Under the pieces are notes generated by a model, which worked only from the letters and a program-made list of their open reading frames with translations, ran no database searches and had not been told where the DNA came from. A program made the position numbers and the translations under genes. Shown here piece by piece: positions 7,912 through 16,426 of a stretch of 64,000 nucleotides of DNA. Origin of the DNA: an uncultured Marivita sp. (GTDB lineage Bacteria > Pseudomonadota > Alphaproteobacteria > Rhodobacterales > Rhodobacteraceae); assembly GCF_947488135.1 (NCBI RefSeq), contig NZ_CANKYW010000005.1, positions 186,001 through 250,000 on the forward strand. The letters run 5' to 3'. Each line of letters opens with the position of its first letter. The stretch's first letter is position 1.

Positions 7912-9353
7912 GGGAGTGGGCAAAAACTGGGGGTCAGGCAGCCTCCCTGCGGTATGCGCTGGTCAACCTTCCATCGAGAACGGCAGCTCGTACGATAGCG
8001 ACGCTGTGCGCGCCCTTGAGTGACCATGTCATGCGTCGTCGTTTTCCCATGCGTGTGTTCCGATGTCGTCCACGCAGCCTCCTGCACGAGACGAAGAGAT
8101 TGGAAGACAATTGCGATATCGCCGCACATAGTCGGTGAGGCTATCCATATTGTCTGCCAGATAGGTGTAGAGTTCCCGGCAACGCGCTTGTACACGCGCA
8201 GCCGCGTCGCGCACTTCGGGGTCATCTTTGCAAAGCCGCTCGCAATCGGTGATCGGCCACTGAAGGCTCGTGGTGCCCACTCGAACCTTTCCATGCCAAA
8301 GATACCATCGTGACCGCTCTGCGGGGCGTTCGAACAACACAGGTATGCTTGAAAAACTCTTGGTCTGCAGTAGTCCCCTTACGGCGTTCTCGACATGTTT
8401 GACCTGCATCGAGATGTGCCACCAATCGAAGATATGACGAACTGGCCCGCCGACGGCGTAGCGCAGGAGATTGGGCAATGCGGGTTCTCCATCCGAAAGC
8501 ACGGTAACTGGGCTCTCACCGTCCCAGCCAGTGTCTTGAAGGTCTTGCCGTACTTGCCTCGATGGAGATTGAGCCGCTTGCTGTACAAGCCCGAAACGAC
8601 GGAACATTTGCGCGCTCTCGATCTTACCCACCACAACATCGAGATGCCGCTTCTGGTATTCCGGTCTGCTCCGAATATGCGCACCGTCCAGAAAGAATGT
8701 CACCGGAGCTGCGGTCTTTTCTGCTGACGAGACAACCGGTTCCGCATACTCGCTATCGCTGATTTCCCTGGCAGTTTTGCCGAGGCGATTACGTACCGAG
8801 GTTTTCGCCTGCTTGGCGCATGGCAGAAAAATCTCTATGATACGCGCTGCTTCCCGAAACGAATGTCGCGCTCTGAGTTCAGCTTGAAGGCGTCGCAATT
8901 CAGGTGTTGATCGGTCCGGGAAGAAACGGGCAAGGGGAGAGAGTGGTCCACCCAGTGTGACCTCAGACTTGGCGTTGCAGGCGCAACGGCGAATGCGTGG
9001 CGTCTTGACGTGAAACCGACCGAACAAAGTGTCCAGAAACTTGGGTCGATAGTCATGGATGGCCCTGACGTTGTTGCAGTCAGGACAGACCCTACTCGCC
9101 TCAGAGATCTCCTCGATCTGGTCAAGGAGGATCGCTTGCTGCAATTGCCAAAGCAAGGATTTCGCATCTTCGAGCAGCAGCCCGAAGCCCTCGGGCTGAG
9201 TACTTCGAAATGGGCGGGAAAGGCGTCCGAGGCGCCGCGTCTTCGTGGTTCCGTTCTCAAATGTCGTCTCGACGATGATCCGCACATCCATGGCAATTCC
9301 TCAACTGTGAAACCGCCATCATAGACAAAGACCCCCAGTTTTTGCCCACTCCC
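7912..9353 (-). mobile_element. ISKra4-family element with perfect terminal repeats
   Basis: Perfect 24-bp inverted repeats lie at 7912-7935 and 9330-9353 (GGGAGTGGGCAAAAACTGGG outward). They enclose a 1.4-kb element with one minus-strand transposase gene. No clear target duplication was found next to the ends. It truncates an aldo/keto reductase gene on one side. The transposase has a frameshift near its C-terminus, so this copy may be inactive or may rely on frameshifting. Confidence 0.85.
7934..9291 (-). pseudogene. ISKra4-family transposase, frameshifted near the C-terminus
   Basis: The reading frame from 9291 gives MDVRIIVETTFENGTTKTRRLGRLSRP, then a zinc-ribbon-like CPDCNNVR...RRCACNAKS region, a DDE-type core (VTFFLDGAHIR; VTVLSDGEPALPNLLR; HIFDWWHISMQVKHVENAV) and RYRNCLPISSSRAGGCVDDIG. 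Near 8050 the frame shifts. The family C-terminus continues in another frame as GKRRRMTWSLKGAHSVAIVRAAVLDG and stops at 7934, just inside the terminal repeat. Compared with the fragment at 2-529, the same blocks are present in order. About 420 residues precede the shift. Confidence 0.85.
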
Positions 9354-9402
9354 GCAGTGCTTGACAGTCGACTAACCGGCGCTTACCAGAGAGCAGCCGC
9401 AT

Positions 9403-9427
9403 AACCCCCAAGTTTTGCCCACTCCCC
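9403..9427. repeat. Second, diverged ISKra4-like terminal repeat
   Basis: AACCCCCAAGTTTTGCCCACTCCCC closely resembles the 24-bp right end at 9330-9353 in the same orientation, 50 bp further on. It is probably the end of an older copy that the present element overlaps or replaced; the intervening 49 bp are unassigned. Confidence 0.55.
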
Positions 9428-9783
9428 ACGCCGACGCAATCGCCTTTCTGATGGATTGTCCGATGGACGTTTTCGCTGCTGCCGCTCTCGACCGGCTCGA
9501 CCATTTGGAGCGCCCGCTAGATGGGGACCCGGGCCTCGCCAACGCGCGTTTCAGAACCGTTCGGACGGGACCGCAAGAAACCCTCCCCAATGATTGGGCG
9601 ACGCCGCTATGGTTTGCAGCGGTTAACGGCAGGGCCGGCGTCATTAGCTACCTTCTGAACAGCGGAGCCGATCGAGCTGTCTCCGACCCCGAAGGGAAGT
9701 CGATTGCTGAGCATGCGCGAGATCAGGGCCGCGCCGAGATTGCCGATCTGCTCGAGGCGAATAAAAGCGGGGAGGGACGATAA
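9428..9783 (+). pseudogene. Ankyrin-repeat protein, C-terminal fragment
   Basis: The frame reads HADAIAFLMDCPMDVFAAAALDRLDHLERPLD, then two ankyrin-like units (WATPLWFAAVNGRAGVISYLLNSGADRAVSDPEGKSIAEHARDQGRAEIADLLEA). The start lies inside the IS-like end, so the N-terminus is lost and no ribosome-binding site is present. Ankyrin repeats mediate protein contacts; no partner can be named. An unrelated ankyrin scrap lies at 48112-48192. Confidence 0.65.
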
Positions 9784-9820
9784 TGGCCCGCCCTATCCGC
9801 TTATCAGAATCTGGGCGGCC

Positions 9821-10275
9821 CTAGGTGTTCAGTCCCGGCATCTGGTGGATCGGATTTAGGATGAATCGATCTGGTTCTGATGTCCAGATTTTGCAGATGT
9901 ATTCATATGGGGTGAGCCCGCTGAGCGTCTTCAATCTGCGGGCAAAGTTGTAGGCATCGAGGAAGTCGGCGAGATGGCTGCTCAACTGCTCGTGGCTGTC
10001 GTAGTGGTAGCGTTTCACCGTCGCATCCTTGATGGTGCGGTTCATGCGCTCGACCTGGCCGTTAGTCCATGGATGGTTCGGTTTGGTCAGACGATGCTCG
10101 ATACTGTTGGCATCGCAGATCATGTCGAACCGCATCTGCCGTGAATATGCAGTATTCCGGTTGCGGGGCTGCTCGGCGAACTGGATGCCGTTGTCAGTGA
10201 GGATCGTGTGAATGCGAATTTGCTGGTCCGGTCAATACCAACGAAGAGGTAGAGCTTGCCCTCTTCGGTCCTATC
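9821..10275 (-). pseudogene. IS481-family transposase, truncated and internally deleted
   Basis: The C-terminal 104 residues (RFDMICDANSIEHRLTKPNHPWTNGQVERMNRTIKDATVKRYHYDSHEQL... EPDRFILNPIHQMPGLNT) are the classic IS481 end. Upstream the frame HTILTDNGIQFAEQPRNRNTAYSRQM joins directly, out of frame, to RIDRTEEGKLYLFVGIDRTSKFA near 10215. Family members have about 30 more residues between these blocks, so a small internal deletion removed part of the core. The N-terminal half is missing, and the IS ends inside an EamA gene relic. Confidence 0.85.
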
Positions 10276-10279
10276 GATC

Positions 10280-10528
10280 CTCTGCACGGGGGTCGCGCTT
10301 CTGGTCTATTTTCGGCTGGTACGCACACTCGGGTCCATGGGAGTCGCAAGCCAGAGCTATCTGCGAGCAGGCATCGGTGTCATTCTCGGCCTCGTGTTCC
10401 TAGGCGAAACATTCACTCTCCCAGTCGCGGCCGGGCTTTGCGCCGCAATTGCAGGGGTCGCTTTGATCAACTGGCCCCAAAAAAAAGAAAGCTGCATCAT
10501 AACACTTCGGCCGTCTTCGAAGCATTAA
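10280..10528 (+). pseudogene. EamA/DMT-family transporter, C-terminal fragment
   Basis: LSILCTGVALLVYFRLVRTLGSMGVASQSYLRAGIGVILGLVFLGETF, followed by LPVAAGLCAAIAGVALINWPQKK, is the last three membrane helices of an EamA permease. The G-V-x-LGxxFLGE block is typical of the second EamA repeat. The N-terminal seven helices are missing, cut by the IS481 remnant. It is non-functional as it stands. Confidence 0.8.
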
Positions 10529-10676
10529 TGCCAGAAAGGGCGGTAGTTTGCGACACGGCGATAACCGGAGGACTGCACCATGTGCCGTATCCTGCTCGCA
10601 CTGTTACGTTGAACCTGCCATCTCGGGCATGTAGACAGCGACTGTCTGCATCGCTCGAACCCAACGCATGATGTCA

Positions 10677-10889
10677 TCACACCTGAAAGCTTTGGGCACT
10701 GACAAAGAGCCTCGGGTCAGCCGCTCGCCGGGCCAGGAAGTAGCTTTCCGAGAGAACACGGTTCTTCATGGTCTGATGCCAGCGCTCGATCTTGCCCTGC
10801 GTCTGAGGATGGTGTGGCGCACCGCGCACATGATCCATGCCTTTGCCTTCGAGATACTCGGCAAGATCGACCGCGGAGCCGTAGCACCT
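10677..10889 (-). pseudogene. IS3-family transposase OrfB fragment
   Basis: The frame reads GSAVDLAEYLEGKGMDHVRGAPHHPQTQGKIERWHQTMKNRVLSESYF, the part of an IS3-family integrase core that follows the catalytic DNG motif and includes the third acidic residue region (QGKIERWHQT). It is interrupted at its N-terminal side, at the DN|G codon boundary, by the left end of an IS110 element. The C-terminal tail (ARRAADPRLFV...) leaves family sequence. Confidence 0.75.
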
Positions 10890-11166
10890 CGGGAAGGTGC
10901 GCTTGTTTGAGGTTATAGCCACGCGCGCAGCCCCCAAATAGCGCAGTGGGTGGCCATAACCGGGTCTCAGGTCGCAACAGTAGTTTTTGCACAAGCTTCA
11001 CCGCTGAGGAGACCGGCTATGACCGCCACCGATACTACCGCCTCGACCTTGTTGGTCGCCATCGACATTTCCAAGCACCGCCTTGAGGTGTTGATCGGCG
11101 TCCCCGGCAAGAAGCGCCGCCGTCGCATGACGATTACCAACACGCTCGACGACTTCCAGCGCTTGA
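10890..11166 (+). mobile_element. IS110-family element, left-end remnant
   Basis: The left-end non-coding region matches that of the IS110 copy at 60715-62103. Shared are a GGTTATaGCC ... GGCCATAACC inverted repeat around 10912-10962, GGGTCTCAGGT, and GAGGAGACCGGCTATGACCGC just before the start codon. Only about 280 bp survive, ending inside the transposase gene where the RidA gene begins. IS110 elements lack true terminal repeats and insert site-specifically. Confidence 0.75.
11019..11166 (+). pseudogene. IS110-family transposase, N-terminal fragment
   Basis: MTATDTTASTLLVAIDISKH and then RLEVLIGVPGKKRRRRMTITNTLDDFQRL is nearly identical to the first 50 residues of the full transposase at 60715-61971 and includes the first catalytic Asp of the DEDD domain (AIDISKH). 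The rest is deleted; the frame runs into the 3' end of the catabolic operon. Inactive. Confidence 0.85.
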
Positions 11167-11183
11167 GTGGCGCTTGGTGTCAT

Positions 11184-11546
11184 CTAGGCGACAGCGCAGC
11201 GCGCGATGCAACTCACGGCGACGGAAAAGGAGGGGTCGACCATCGGCGTCTGGACTGCCACCCGTGCAGGGGGCGCGGCGCCGTTGAGCCAGTAGGTCCA
11301 GACGTCGTTAAACCGGGGCATCAACGCCAGATCGACAATGTGAACGGTGACATGCAGAAGAGCCCCGCGATGGCTTTCGACACGGGCGAGCAGGACATCG
11401 GCGGCGGCGAGCGCCGCGCGCGCCTCATGCTCGAAGCTCGGATGGGGGCCGGGTGCGCCGATCTGGCCCGCAAGCCAGGCGATGCCGTTCGCGATCGTGG
11501 CCTGTGACATCAGGGGGCCGGGGTCGATACGGGCAAGGTCACTCAT
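11184..11546 (-). CDS. RidA/YjgF/YER057c/UK114-family protein
   Basis: This 120-residue protein has the trimeric RidA fold pattern: ATIANGIAWLAGQIG near the N-terminus, ALAAADVLLARVESHRGALLHVTVHIVDL in the middle, and PPARVAVQTPMVDPSFSVAV with the conserved Arg95. RidA proteins hydrolyse reactive enamine/imine intermediates to ketones plus ammonia. The acidic residue often found in the last strand (VEI) is not obvious here, so imine-hydrolase activity is uncertain. Its ATG overlaps the end of the metallo-hydrolase gene by 8 bp, so it is the last gene of the operon. The IS110 remnant follows 17 bp later. Confidence 0.85.
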   Translation of the reverse strand: MSDLARIDPGPLMSQATIANGIAWLAGQIGAPGPHPSFEHEARAALAAADVLLARVESHRGALLHVTVHIVDLALMPRFNDVWTYWLNGAAPPARVAVQTPMVDPSFSVAVSCIARCAVA

Positions 11547-12300
11547 CGGGGATCTCCGTCGCCGGGATCGCGCCGCCATGAGCGCACAGAAGCGTTGCGC
11601 CGGTTTTGCGCGCCCGGCGGATGAATGCCCGGCGAGTGGCGACGGCGGCCTCGCAATCCATGTCCCATATGCTGGCAATTTCCGGGCGCCAGAGCTGGAG
11701 CGGAGCGAGATGCAGGATATCGCCCACGGCGAGCAGATCCGACTCTTCGAAAGCCCAGGCCGTGTGTCCCGGAGTATGGCCGACAGCGTCGATTGCCCGT
11801 GCAGCGCCGACGAGATCTTCGGGGCTGACCGGATCGACGCGATCACCATAGGGATGCAGGGCGCGCCTGGCGTCCTCCGCGATCTGGCCCATTTCGGGCG
11901 GAACATGGGGGCCGAACCAGAAGGCCCGCTCGGCCTCGGGTAAGGCCACCCGCGCGGCAGGAAAGGCAGCGGATTCCTCGGAATCCAGAAGCCCGCCGCA
12001 ATGATCTCCATGAAGATGGGTCAGATAGATGCGCGTAATATCGCCCGCGTTGATCCCGGCGGCGTTCAGCGCGGTGTGCACGCCGCCAAAGCCCGCACCC
12101 ATCATGGCGCCGCCGCCGGTATCGACCAGCGACCAGCCGCGCGCGTCTTGGATGGCGAAGGCCCATACGGGGATATCGAAATGGGACGGAAAGGGCGCGC
12201 CGATCAGGGCTGTGGCCTCTTCTGGCTGGGAGGCGAGTGCGGGAAACAGGCTCTGTTCCATTGCAAAACCGCCATCATGAAGGGGAATGACAATGCTCAT
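11539..12300 (-). CDS. Metallo-beta-lactamase-fold hydrolase
   Basis: The 253-residue protein carries the zinc motif HLHGDH (95-100), an upstream strand ending LVDTGGG, the later TPGHTAW histidine and DLLAVGDIL aspartate, and CAHGG near the C-terminus. These are the ligands of a dinuclear MBL hydrolase of the lactonase/quorum-quenching type. The start at 12300 overlaps the stop of the preceding amidohydrolase by 4 bp. In this operon it may open a lactone, cyclic amide or thioester product; the substrate cannot be read from sequence. No signal peptide. Confidence 0.88.
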   Translation of the reverse strand: MSIVIPLHDGGFAMEQSLFPALASQPEEATALIGAPFPSHFDIPVWAFAIQDARGWSLVDTGGGAMMGAGFGGVHTALNAAGINAGDITRIYLTHLHGDHCGGLLDSEESAAFPAARVALPEAERAFWFGPHVPPEMGQIAEDARRALHPYGDRVDPVSPEDLVGAARAIDAVGHTPGHTAWAFEESDLLAVGDILHLAPLQLWRPEIASIWDMDCEAAVATRRAFIRRARKTGATLLCAHGGAIPATEIPDE

Positions 12301-13724
12301 GATGTGCCGCCGTAATGGCGGATCGTGGCGGCGCGAGCGCGAGCGATCCAGTCTCCCGGCGGGGAAGCTGCCCGCGCGGCGCGGGCCTGTGCTGCAAGCT
12401 CGCGGCGGGCGGCAGACAGGTCGAGGCCGGTCAGCTCTCCATCCCGCACGATCTCGCATCCGCCGGAGACGACGCGGGCAACCGTATGTCGCGTGGAGCG
12501 GCCAAGCGCGAGGGCTGCAAGGGTCGCCGCGCTGTCCTCGACCCGGTCATGGGCCAGCCGATCCAGCGACAGCGCGACCATATCGGCAGGCGCGCCGTGG
12601 ACGAGACCGGGGGCATCCTTGCCATCGAGCGCTCGGGCACCGGTGGCGAAGGCGGCGCGAAGGATTGCCCGCTGTTGCAGGCCGCCTCCGTCCACACCGC
12701 GTGGCCCGAGCAGCGTCTGCGCCAATCGCAGCTCACGCCAGATATCGGCATCGTCGTCGAGTGCCAGTCCGTCGAGACCAATGCCGAGGGTGAGGCCGCT
12801 CTGAGCCATCAGCGCGCCATCGACCTGCCCCGAGCGCAGACGCATGTTTGACGAGGTGTTGAGCGCGAGGACCGCGCCGGCATCTGCCAGCGCCACCATC
12901 TCGCGCGCGGTCAGGTGAACCCCGTGGGCGATTGTCAATCGGTCGCAGAGCACGCCGGCGGCGGTAAGGAAAGCATCGGCACCGCCGGGCTCTTCGGTGT
13001 CGAGCCAGTGGCGCTGGGGCAGAGTTTCGAGTAGATGTGTATGCACCCGCCGTCCGTCTTCCGCAGCTGCCGCGCCCACCATCGCCCAGCCCTCGCGCGA
13101 AAGCCACTGGGGGCCGGGGGGACCATATTGCGTGACGGTGCCGGAGCCGTCGATAGCAATGGCGATCTCGCGAACCAAGGCGATCTGTTCGGCCACCGGC
13201 GGCATCGCATGGGTGGTCTCGACGGCGGCGCGCTCATCTCCAGTCAGCGGGGCCAAAGCGGCGGCGCCTCCATCATAGCCTGCGAGGTTGCGGTCGATGA
13301 TCGGCACTACAAAACCCAGCCGCAGCCCCACATCCCGCGCCGCCTGCGCCACCTCGCGGGCCTCGGCGACAAGGTCTTTCCCCTGCGGCAGATGGTTGTG
13401 GATCACGGTTGAGATCCCCGACAGCGCCATCTCGCCGAAGGCCACCACATGAGACAGGTAGACATCGACGCCGGGCGCGCGGCGCAGATCCCAGAGCCAG
13501 GGTTCGAGCGGGGCGTCGGAGGCGCCATAGGCCAGCGGCGACAAACCGCGCCCATGGTCATGGGCGTTTATCAGACCCGGAAACCAAAGCAGATCACCCG
13601 ACGCCGCGCCGTCTTCCACCGACGATATGTGACCCTGTTTCACTACGATCCGCCCGCCCGAGGCGGGCAGCCCCTCCCAAGGACGGGGCCAGATCGCGGC
13701 GGCATCAAAGGTCGCTTGCGCCAC
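12297..13724 (-). CDS. TRZ/ATZ-type amidohydrolase (deaminase/chlorohydrolase superfamily)
   Basis: This 475-residue amidohydrolase has the metal ligands INAHDHGRG (H55, H57), HTHLLET, a later IAHGVHL histidine and GLDGLALDDD aspartate. These match single-metal members of the ATZ/TRZ and cytosine-deaminase group, which act on C-N or C-Cl bonds of heterocycles. N- and C-terminal beta composite domains flank the barrel (residues 1-50 and 400-475). It overlaps the MBL gene by ATGA and follows the smaller amidohydrolase by 2 bp. It is likely to catalyse deamination or ring opening in the same pathway. Confidence 0.85.
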   Translation of the reverse strand: MAQATFDAAAIWPRPWEGLPASGGRIVVKQGHISSVEDGAASGDLLWFPGLINAHDHGRGLSPLAYGASDAPLEPWLWDLRRAPGVDVYLSHVVAFGEMALSGISTVIHNHLPQGKDLVAEAREVAQAARDVGLRLGFVVPIIDRNLAGYDGGAAALAPLTGDERAAVETTHAMPPVAEQIALVREIAIAIDGSGTVTQYGPPGPQWLSREGWAMVGAAAAEDGRRVHTHLLETLPQRHWLDTEEPGGADAFLTAAGVLCDRLTIAHGVHLTAREMVALADAGAVLALNTSSNMRLRSGQVDGALMAQSGLTLGIGLDGLALDDDADIWRELRLAQTLLGPRGVDGGGLQQRAILRAAFATGARALDGKDAPGLVHGAPADMVALSLDRLAHDRVEDSAATLAALALGRSTRHTVARVVSGGCEIVRDGELTGLDLSAARRELAAQARAARAASPPGDWIARARAATIRHYGGTS

Positions 13725-13726
13725 GG

Positions 13727-14458
13727 TCAGAGGCCCAAGAGCTTTGCGAAGTTGCCACCCTCGACCATCTTGCGGTGCTCCGGATCGCTGATCGCCTTGG
13801 AGATCTTCATCCGCTCCAGCTCGAAATCACTGCCCGGCCAGTCGGTGCCCATGATGATCTTTTCGGGACCAAGACCCTTGTAGGCCATCTGCACCTCTAT
13901 GAGCTGGGTCGACGAGGTCTCCAGATAGATATTCGGCGTGCGCTTGGCCACGAGAATCGCCTCGCTCACGTTCCAGACCGTGCCCATATGCGCGATGAGT
14001 GTCGGCACTTCCGGATAGTGCTTGGCAATCTCCTCGATGCCGAGCGGATGAATGAACGCATCGTCGAGCGCATTGAAAAGCACGATGATCCCCCGCTCGT
14101 GGCAGGCCTCGAAGACCGGGTCGAGCAACCCATGATCAACGACGTGATAGCCGTGCATCACCGGGTGCAACTTCAGCCCCTTGAACCCATGAGCATCATG
14201 GTCACGGCGGATCTGGTCGGCGGCGTCGATGTCGCGGGCGTTGACCTGGGTGAAGGGGATGATCCGGTCGGGGTATTTCTGGCCCACGCTGGCGGTATAA
14301 TCGTTGTCGATCATCTGGCCCAGCGAGCAGCCCACGGCCATGTCGACCCCCGCATGGTCCATGTCGCGCAGCATCATTTCCACCGAATAGGTATTGGCGG
14401 TGAGGTAGTCGGAGTTCTGCTGGGCGGTCCAGATATTGTTGTAGGCGTCGATGATCAT
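13727..14458 (-). CDS. Amidohydrolase-2-type TIM-barrel protein lacking the N-terminal HxH
   Basis: The 243-residue protein has the fold and late motifs of amidohydrolase-2/ACMSD-like enzymes: FKGLKLHPV, LIAHMGTVW, IIMGTDWPGSDFE. It is short for the family (about 280-330). Where relatives have IDAHxHxW it has MIIDAYNNIW, so the first two metal-ligand histidines are absent. It may use a reduced metal site, be metal-free or have lost activity. It sits between the ABC ATPase and the TRZ/ATZ-type gene in a tight operon, suggesting a retained role. Confidence 0.82.
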   Translation of the reverse strand: MIIDAYNNIWTAQQNSDYLTANTYSVEMMLRDMDHAGVDMAVGCSLGQMIDNDYTASVGQKYPDRIIPFTQVNARDIDAADQIRRDHDAHGFKGLKLHPVMHGYHVVDHGLLDPVFEACHERGIIVLFNALDDAFIHPLGIEEIAKHYPEVPTLIAHMGTVWNVSEAILVAKRTPNIYLETSSTQLIEVQMAYKGLGPEKIIMGTDWPGSDFELERMKISKAISDPEHRKMVEGGNFAKLLGL

Positions 14459-14480
14459 TGGGTGCTCCGGTCTGTTTCGG

Positions 14481-15458
14481 TCAATCGGTGTTCAGCGGGT
14501 GGTGACAGGCGACAAGGCCGCCTGCGGGATGGGGATGCAGCGCCGGGGGCGTCTCGCGACATGAGGCGCTGGCATGGCCGCATCGGGGCGCAAAGGGGCA
14601 GCCTCTTGGCGGATCCATGAGGCTCGGAAGCTCCACCGCGCCCGTCTGCGCCGCCGCCTCCAGCGTCGCGCGCGCGGCGGCAACGGAGGGCGGCGGCATG
14701 CTGTCGTTGAGCAGGGCGGTATAGGGGTGGGCGGGGCTGCGGGAGAGCCGCGCCGCAGGGCCGATCTCCACCAGCCGCCCGAAATACATCACACCGATGC
14801 GGTCCGCGATGGCCGAGACAAGGCCGAGATCATGGGAGATGAACACCATGGTCAGCCCGCGTTCGGCCTTGAGGTCGAGCAGTAGATTGACCACCTGCGC
14901 CTGCACCGACACGTCAAGCGCGCTCACCGGCTCGTCGGCGACGACAAGATCGGGGCCTGTCGCAAGCGCGCGGGCGATTGCGATGCGCTGGCGCTGCCCG
15001 CCGGAAAAGGCGCGCGGCAGGCGCGGATAGGCGTCCGCGCCCAGACCCACCTGGGACAAAAGCTCCTCGGCTCGCGCCCGACGCTCGGCGCGCGGGATGC
15101 CGACATGGGCCAGAACCTCGCTCAGCGTGCGACCAACGGTCTTTTGCGGGTTGAGCGAGGAATAGGGATCCTGAAAGATCATCTGCATCCGACTGCGCAT
15201 CTGCGCCAGCTCGCGGCGCCCCAGCCCGATGATTTCGGTCCCGTCAAAGTGGATCGCGCCCTCCGCCGGTATCAGGCGAAGCATGGCGCGGCCCAGTGTC
15301 GTCTTGCCCGAGCCGCTTTCGCCCACGATGGCCAGAAGCTCGCCGCGCTGCACCTCCAGATTGGTGGGCGCAAGACCCAGAACGCCGCGCGCGCCGAGGC
15401 CACCGCCAAGTGGGTAGCGCACGGTGAGGTTTTCGATTTGCACGAGCGGCCCGGTCAT
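14481..15458 (-). CDS. Oligopeptide/dipeptide-type ABC transporter ATP-binding protein (DppF-like)
   Basis: The 325-residue NBD has Walker A GESGSGKTT, a signature FSGGQRQRIAIARALA, Walker B DLVVADEPVSALD and the switch His in FISHDLG. The C-terminal oligo_HPY extension has the cysteine cluster (CPFAPRCGHASASC) typical of OppF/DppF. It energises uptake with its partner NBD, whose stop codon overlaps its start by 4 bp. It is the fifth gene of the importer set. Confidence 0.93.
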   Translation of the reverse strand: MTGPLVQIENLTVRYPLGGGLGARGVLGLAPTNLEVQRGELLAIVGESGSGKTTLGRAMLRLIPAEGAIHFDGTEIIGLGRRELAQMRSRMQMIFQDPYSSLNPQKTVGRTLSEVLAHVGIPRAERRARAEELLSQVGLGADAYPRLPRAFSGGQRQRIAIARALATGPDLVVADEPVSALDVSVQAQVVNLLLDLKAERGLTMVFISHDLGLVSAIADRIGVMYFGRLVEIGPAARLSRSPAHPYTALLNDSMPPPSVAAARATLEAAAQTGAVELPSLMDPPRGCPFAPRCGHASASCRETPPALHPHPAGGLVACHHPLNTD

Positions 15459-16426
15459 GCGTCGTCCAGCGGATGAAAACAGGCCCGGCGCCGCGTCCCG
15501 TGCGGCTCAAGCGAGGGCAGGGCAGCTCGGCATTGATTCGACGCGCGCGCGCAGCGCGGCGCATAGGCGCAGCTCTCGCCCACATCGCCAGAATGCGGCG
15601 GACGACCGGGGATCGTCGCGAGCCGCCCTCCGGCATCGAGCGCCACCGAGGCTGCCGTGATCATGTCGCCGCTATAGGGATGATGCGGCGCATCGAAGAA
15701 TTCGGCCACCGGCGCGGCCTCGACGATCCGGCCCGCATACATCACCAGCACCTGATCGGCGAGCGCGGCAACCACGCCGAGGTCATGGGTGATCAGGATC
15801 AACCCCATGTCACGGCGCGCGACGATGGATTTTAGCAAGGCGAGGATCTGCCCCTGCACGGTCACGTCGAGCGCGGTTGTCGGTTCGTCGGCGATGAGCA
15901 GTGCCGGATCACAGGCAAGGCCAAGCGCGATCATCGCACGCTGCCGCTGACCGCCCGACATCTCATGCGGATAAAGCCCCGCGCGGCGGGCAGGCTCGGG
16001 CATGCCGACCTCGCCCAGAAGCTCGATTGCATGGGCGCGCGCGGCGCGCCAGTCTCGCGCCTTGTGCACGACCATGGCCTCGGCGATCTGGTCGCCGATG
16101 GTCTCGCAGGGGTTGAGCGCGGCGGCGGCATCCTGAAACACCATCGCGATGCCTTGCCCGCGCAAGCTGCGCAGTGCCCGGCTGTTTAGCGACAGCACGT
16201 CCATGCCATCGAACCGGACCTCGCCCGAGAACGCGCCCTGCGGCCCCTCGTTGAGGCGCGCCAGCGCCATGGCGGCGGTGGATTTGCCAGAGCCGCTCTC
16301 GCCCACGATGGCCGTGATCTCGCCGCGCCGCACGTCGAAATCGACTGCGCGCAGCGCCGTGACCCGCTGGGCACCGGAGCCAAGCTCGGCCGTCAGCCCG
16401 CGCACGGAGAGCAGCGGCGCGCTCAT
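15455..16426 (-). CDS. Oligopeptide/dipeptide-type ABC transporter ATP-binding protein (DppD-like)
   Basis: This 323-residue NBD has Walker A GESGSGKST, Q-loop VFQDAAAALNP, signature MSGGQRQRAMIALGLA, Walker B LLIADEPTTALD and an iron-sulphur-type cysteine cluster in the HPY tail (CAYAPRCARASNQC). The frame stays open upstream through the permease gene, but the ATG at 16426 gives the canonical start (MSAPLLSVRGLTAEL) and overlaps the permease stop by four bases. It forms the heterodimeric ATPase with the DppF-like protein. Confidence 0.93.
   Translation of the reverse strand: MSAPLLSVRGLTAELGSGAQRVTALRAVDFDVRRGEITAIVGESGSGKSTAAMALARLNEGPQGAFSGEVRFDGMDVLSLNSRALRSLRGQGIAMVFQDAAAALNPCETIGDQIAEAMVVHKARDWRAARAHAIELLGEVGMPEPARRAGLYPHEMSGGQRQRAMIALGLACDPALLIADEPTTALDVTVQGQILALLKSIVARRDMGLILITHDLGVVAALADQVLVMYAGRIVEAAPVAEFFDAPHHPYSGDMITAASVALDAGGRLATIPGRPPHSGDVGESCAYAPRCARASNQCRAALPSLEPHGTRRRACFHPLDDA

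Noticed and set aside
7533-8294. Aldo/keto reductase with an unusual 120-residue N-terminus
   Set aside because: The extra part is read through the ISKra4 terminal repeat and transposase DNA; only the last 125 codons are reductase.
10579-10611. MCRILLALLR, resembling the start of a class II glutamine amidotransferase
   Set aside because: Eleven codons only, although preceded by GGAGGA; too short to call a gene remnant.
13409-14620. 403-codon plus-strand open frame
   Set aside because: It runs antisense to the amidohydrolase-2 gene in GC-rich DNA; the minus strand has family motifs and this frame has none.
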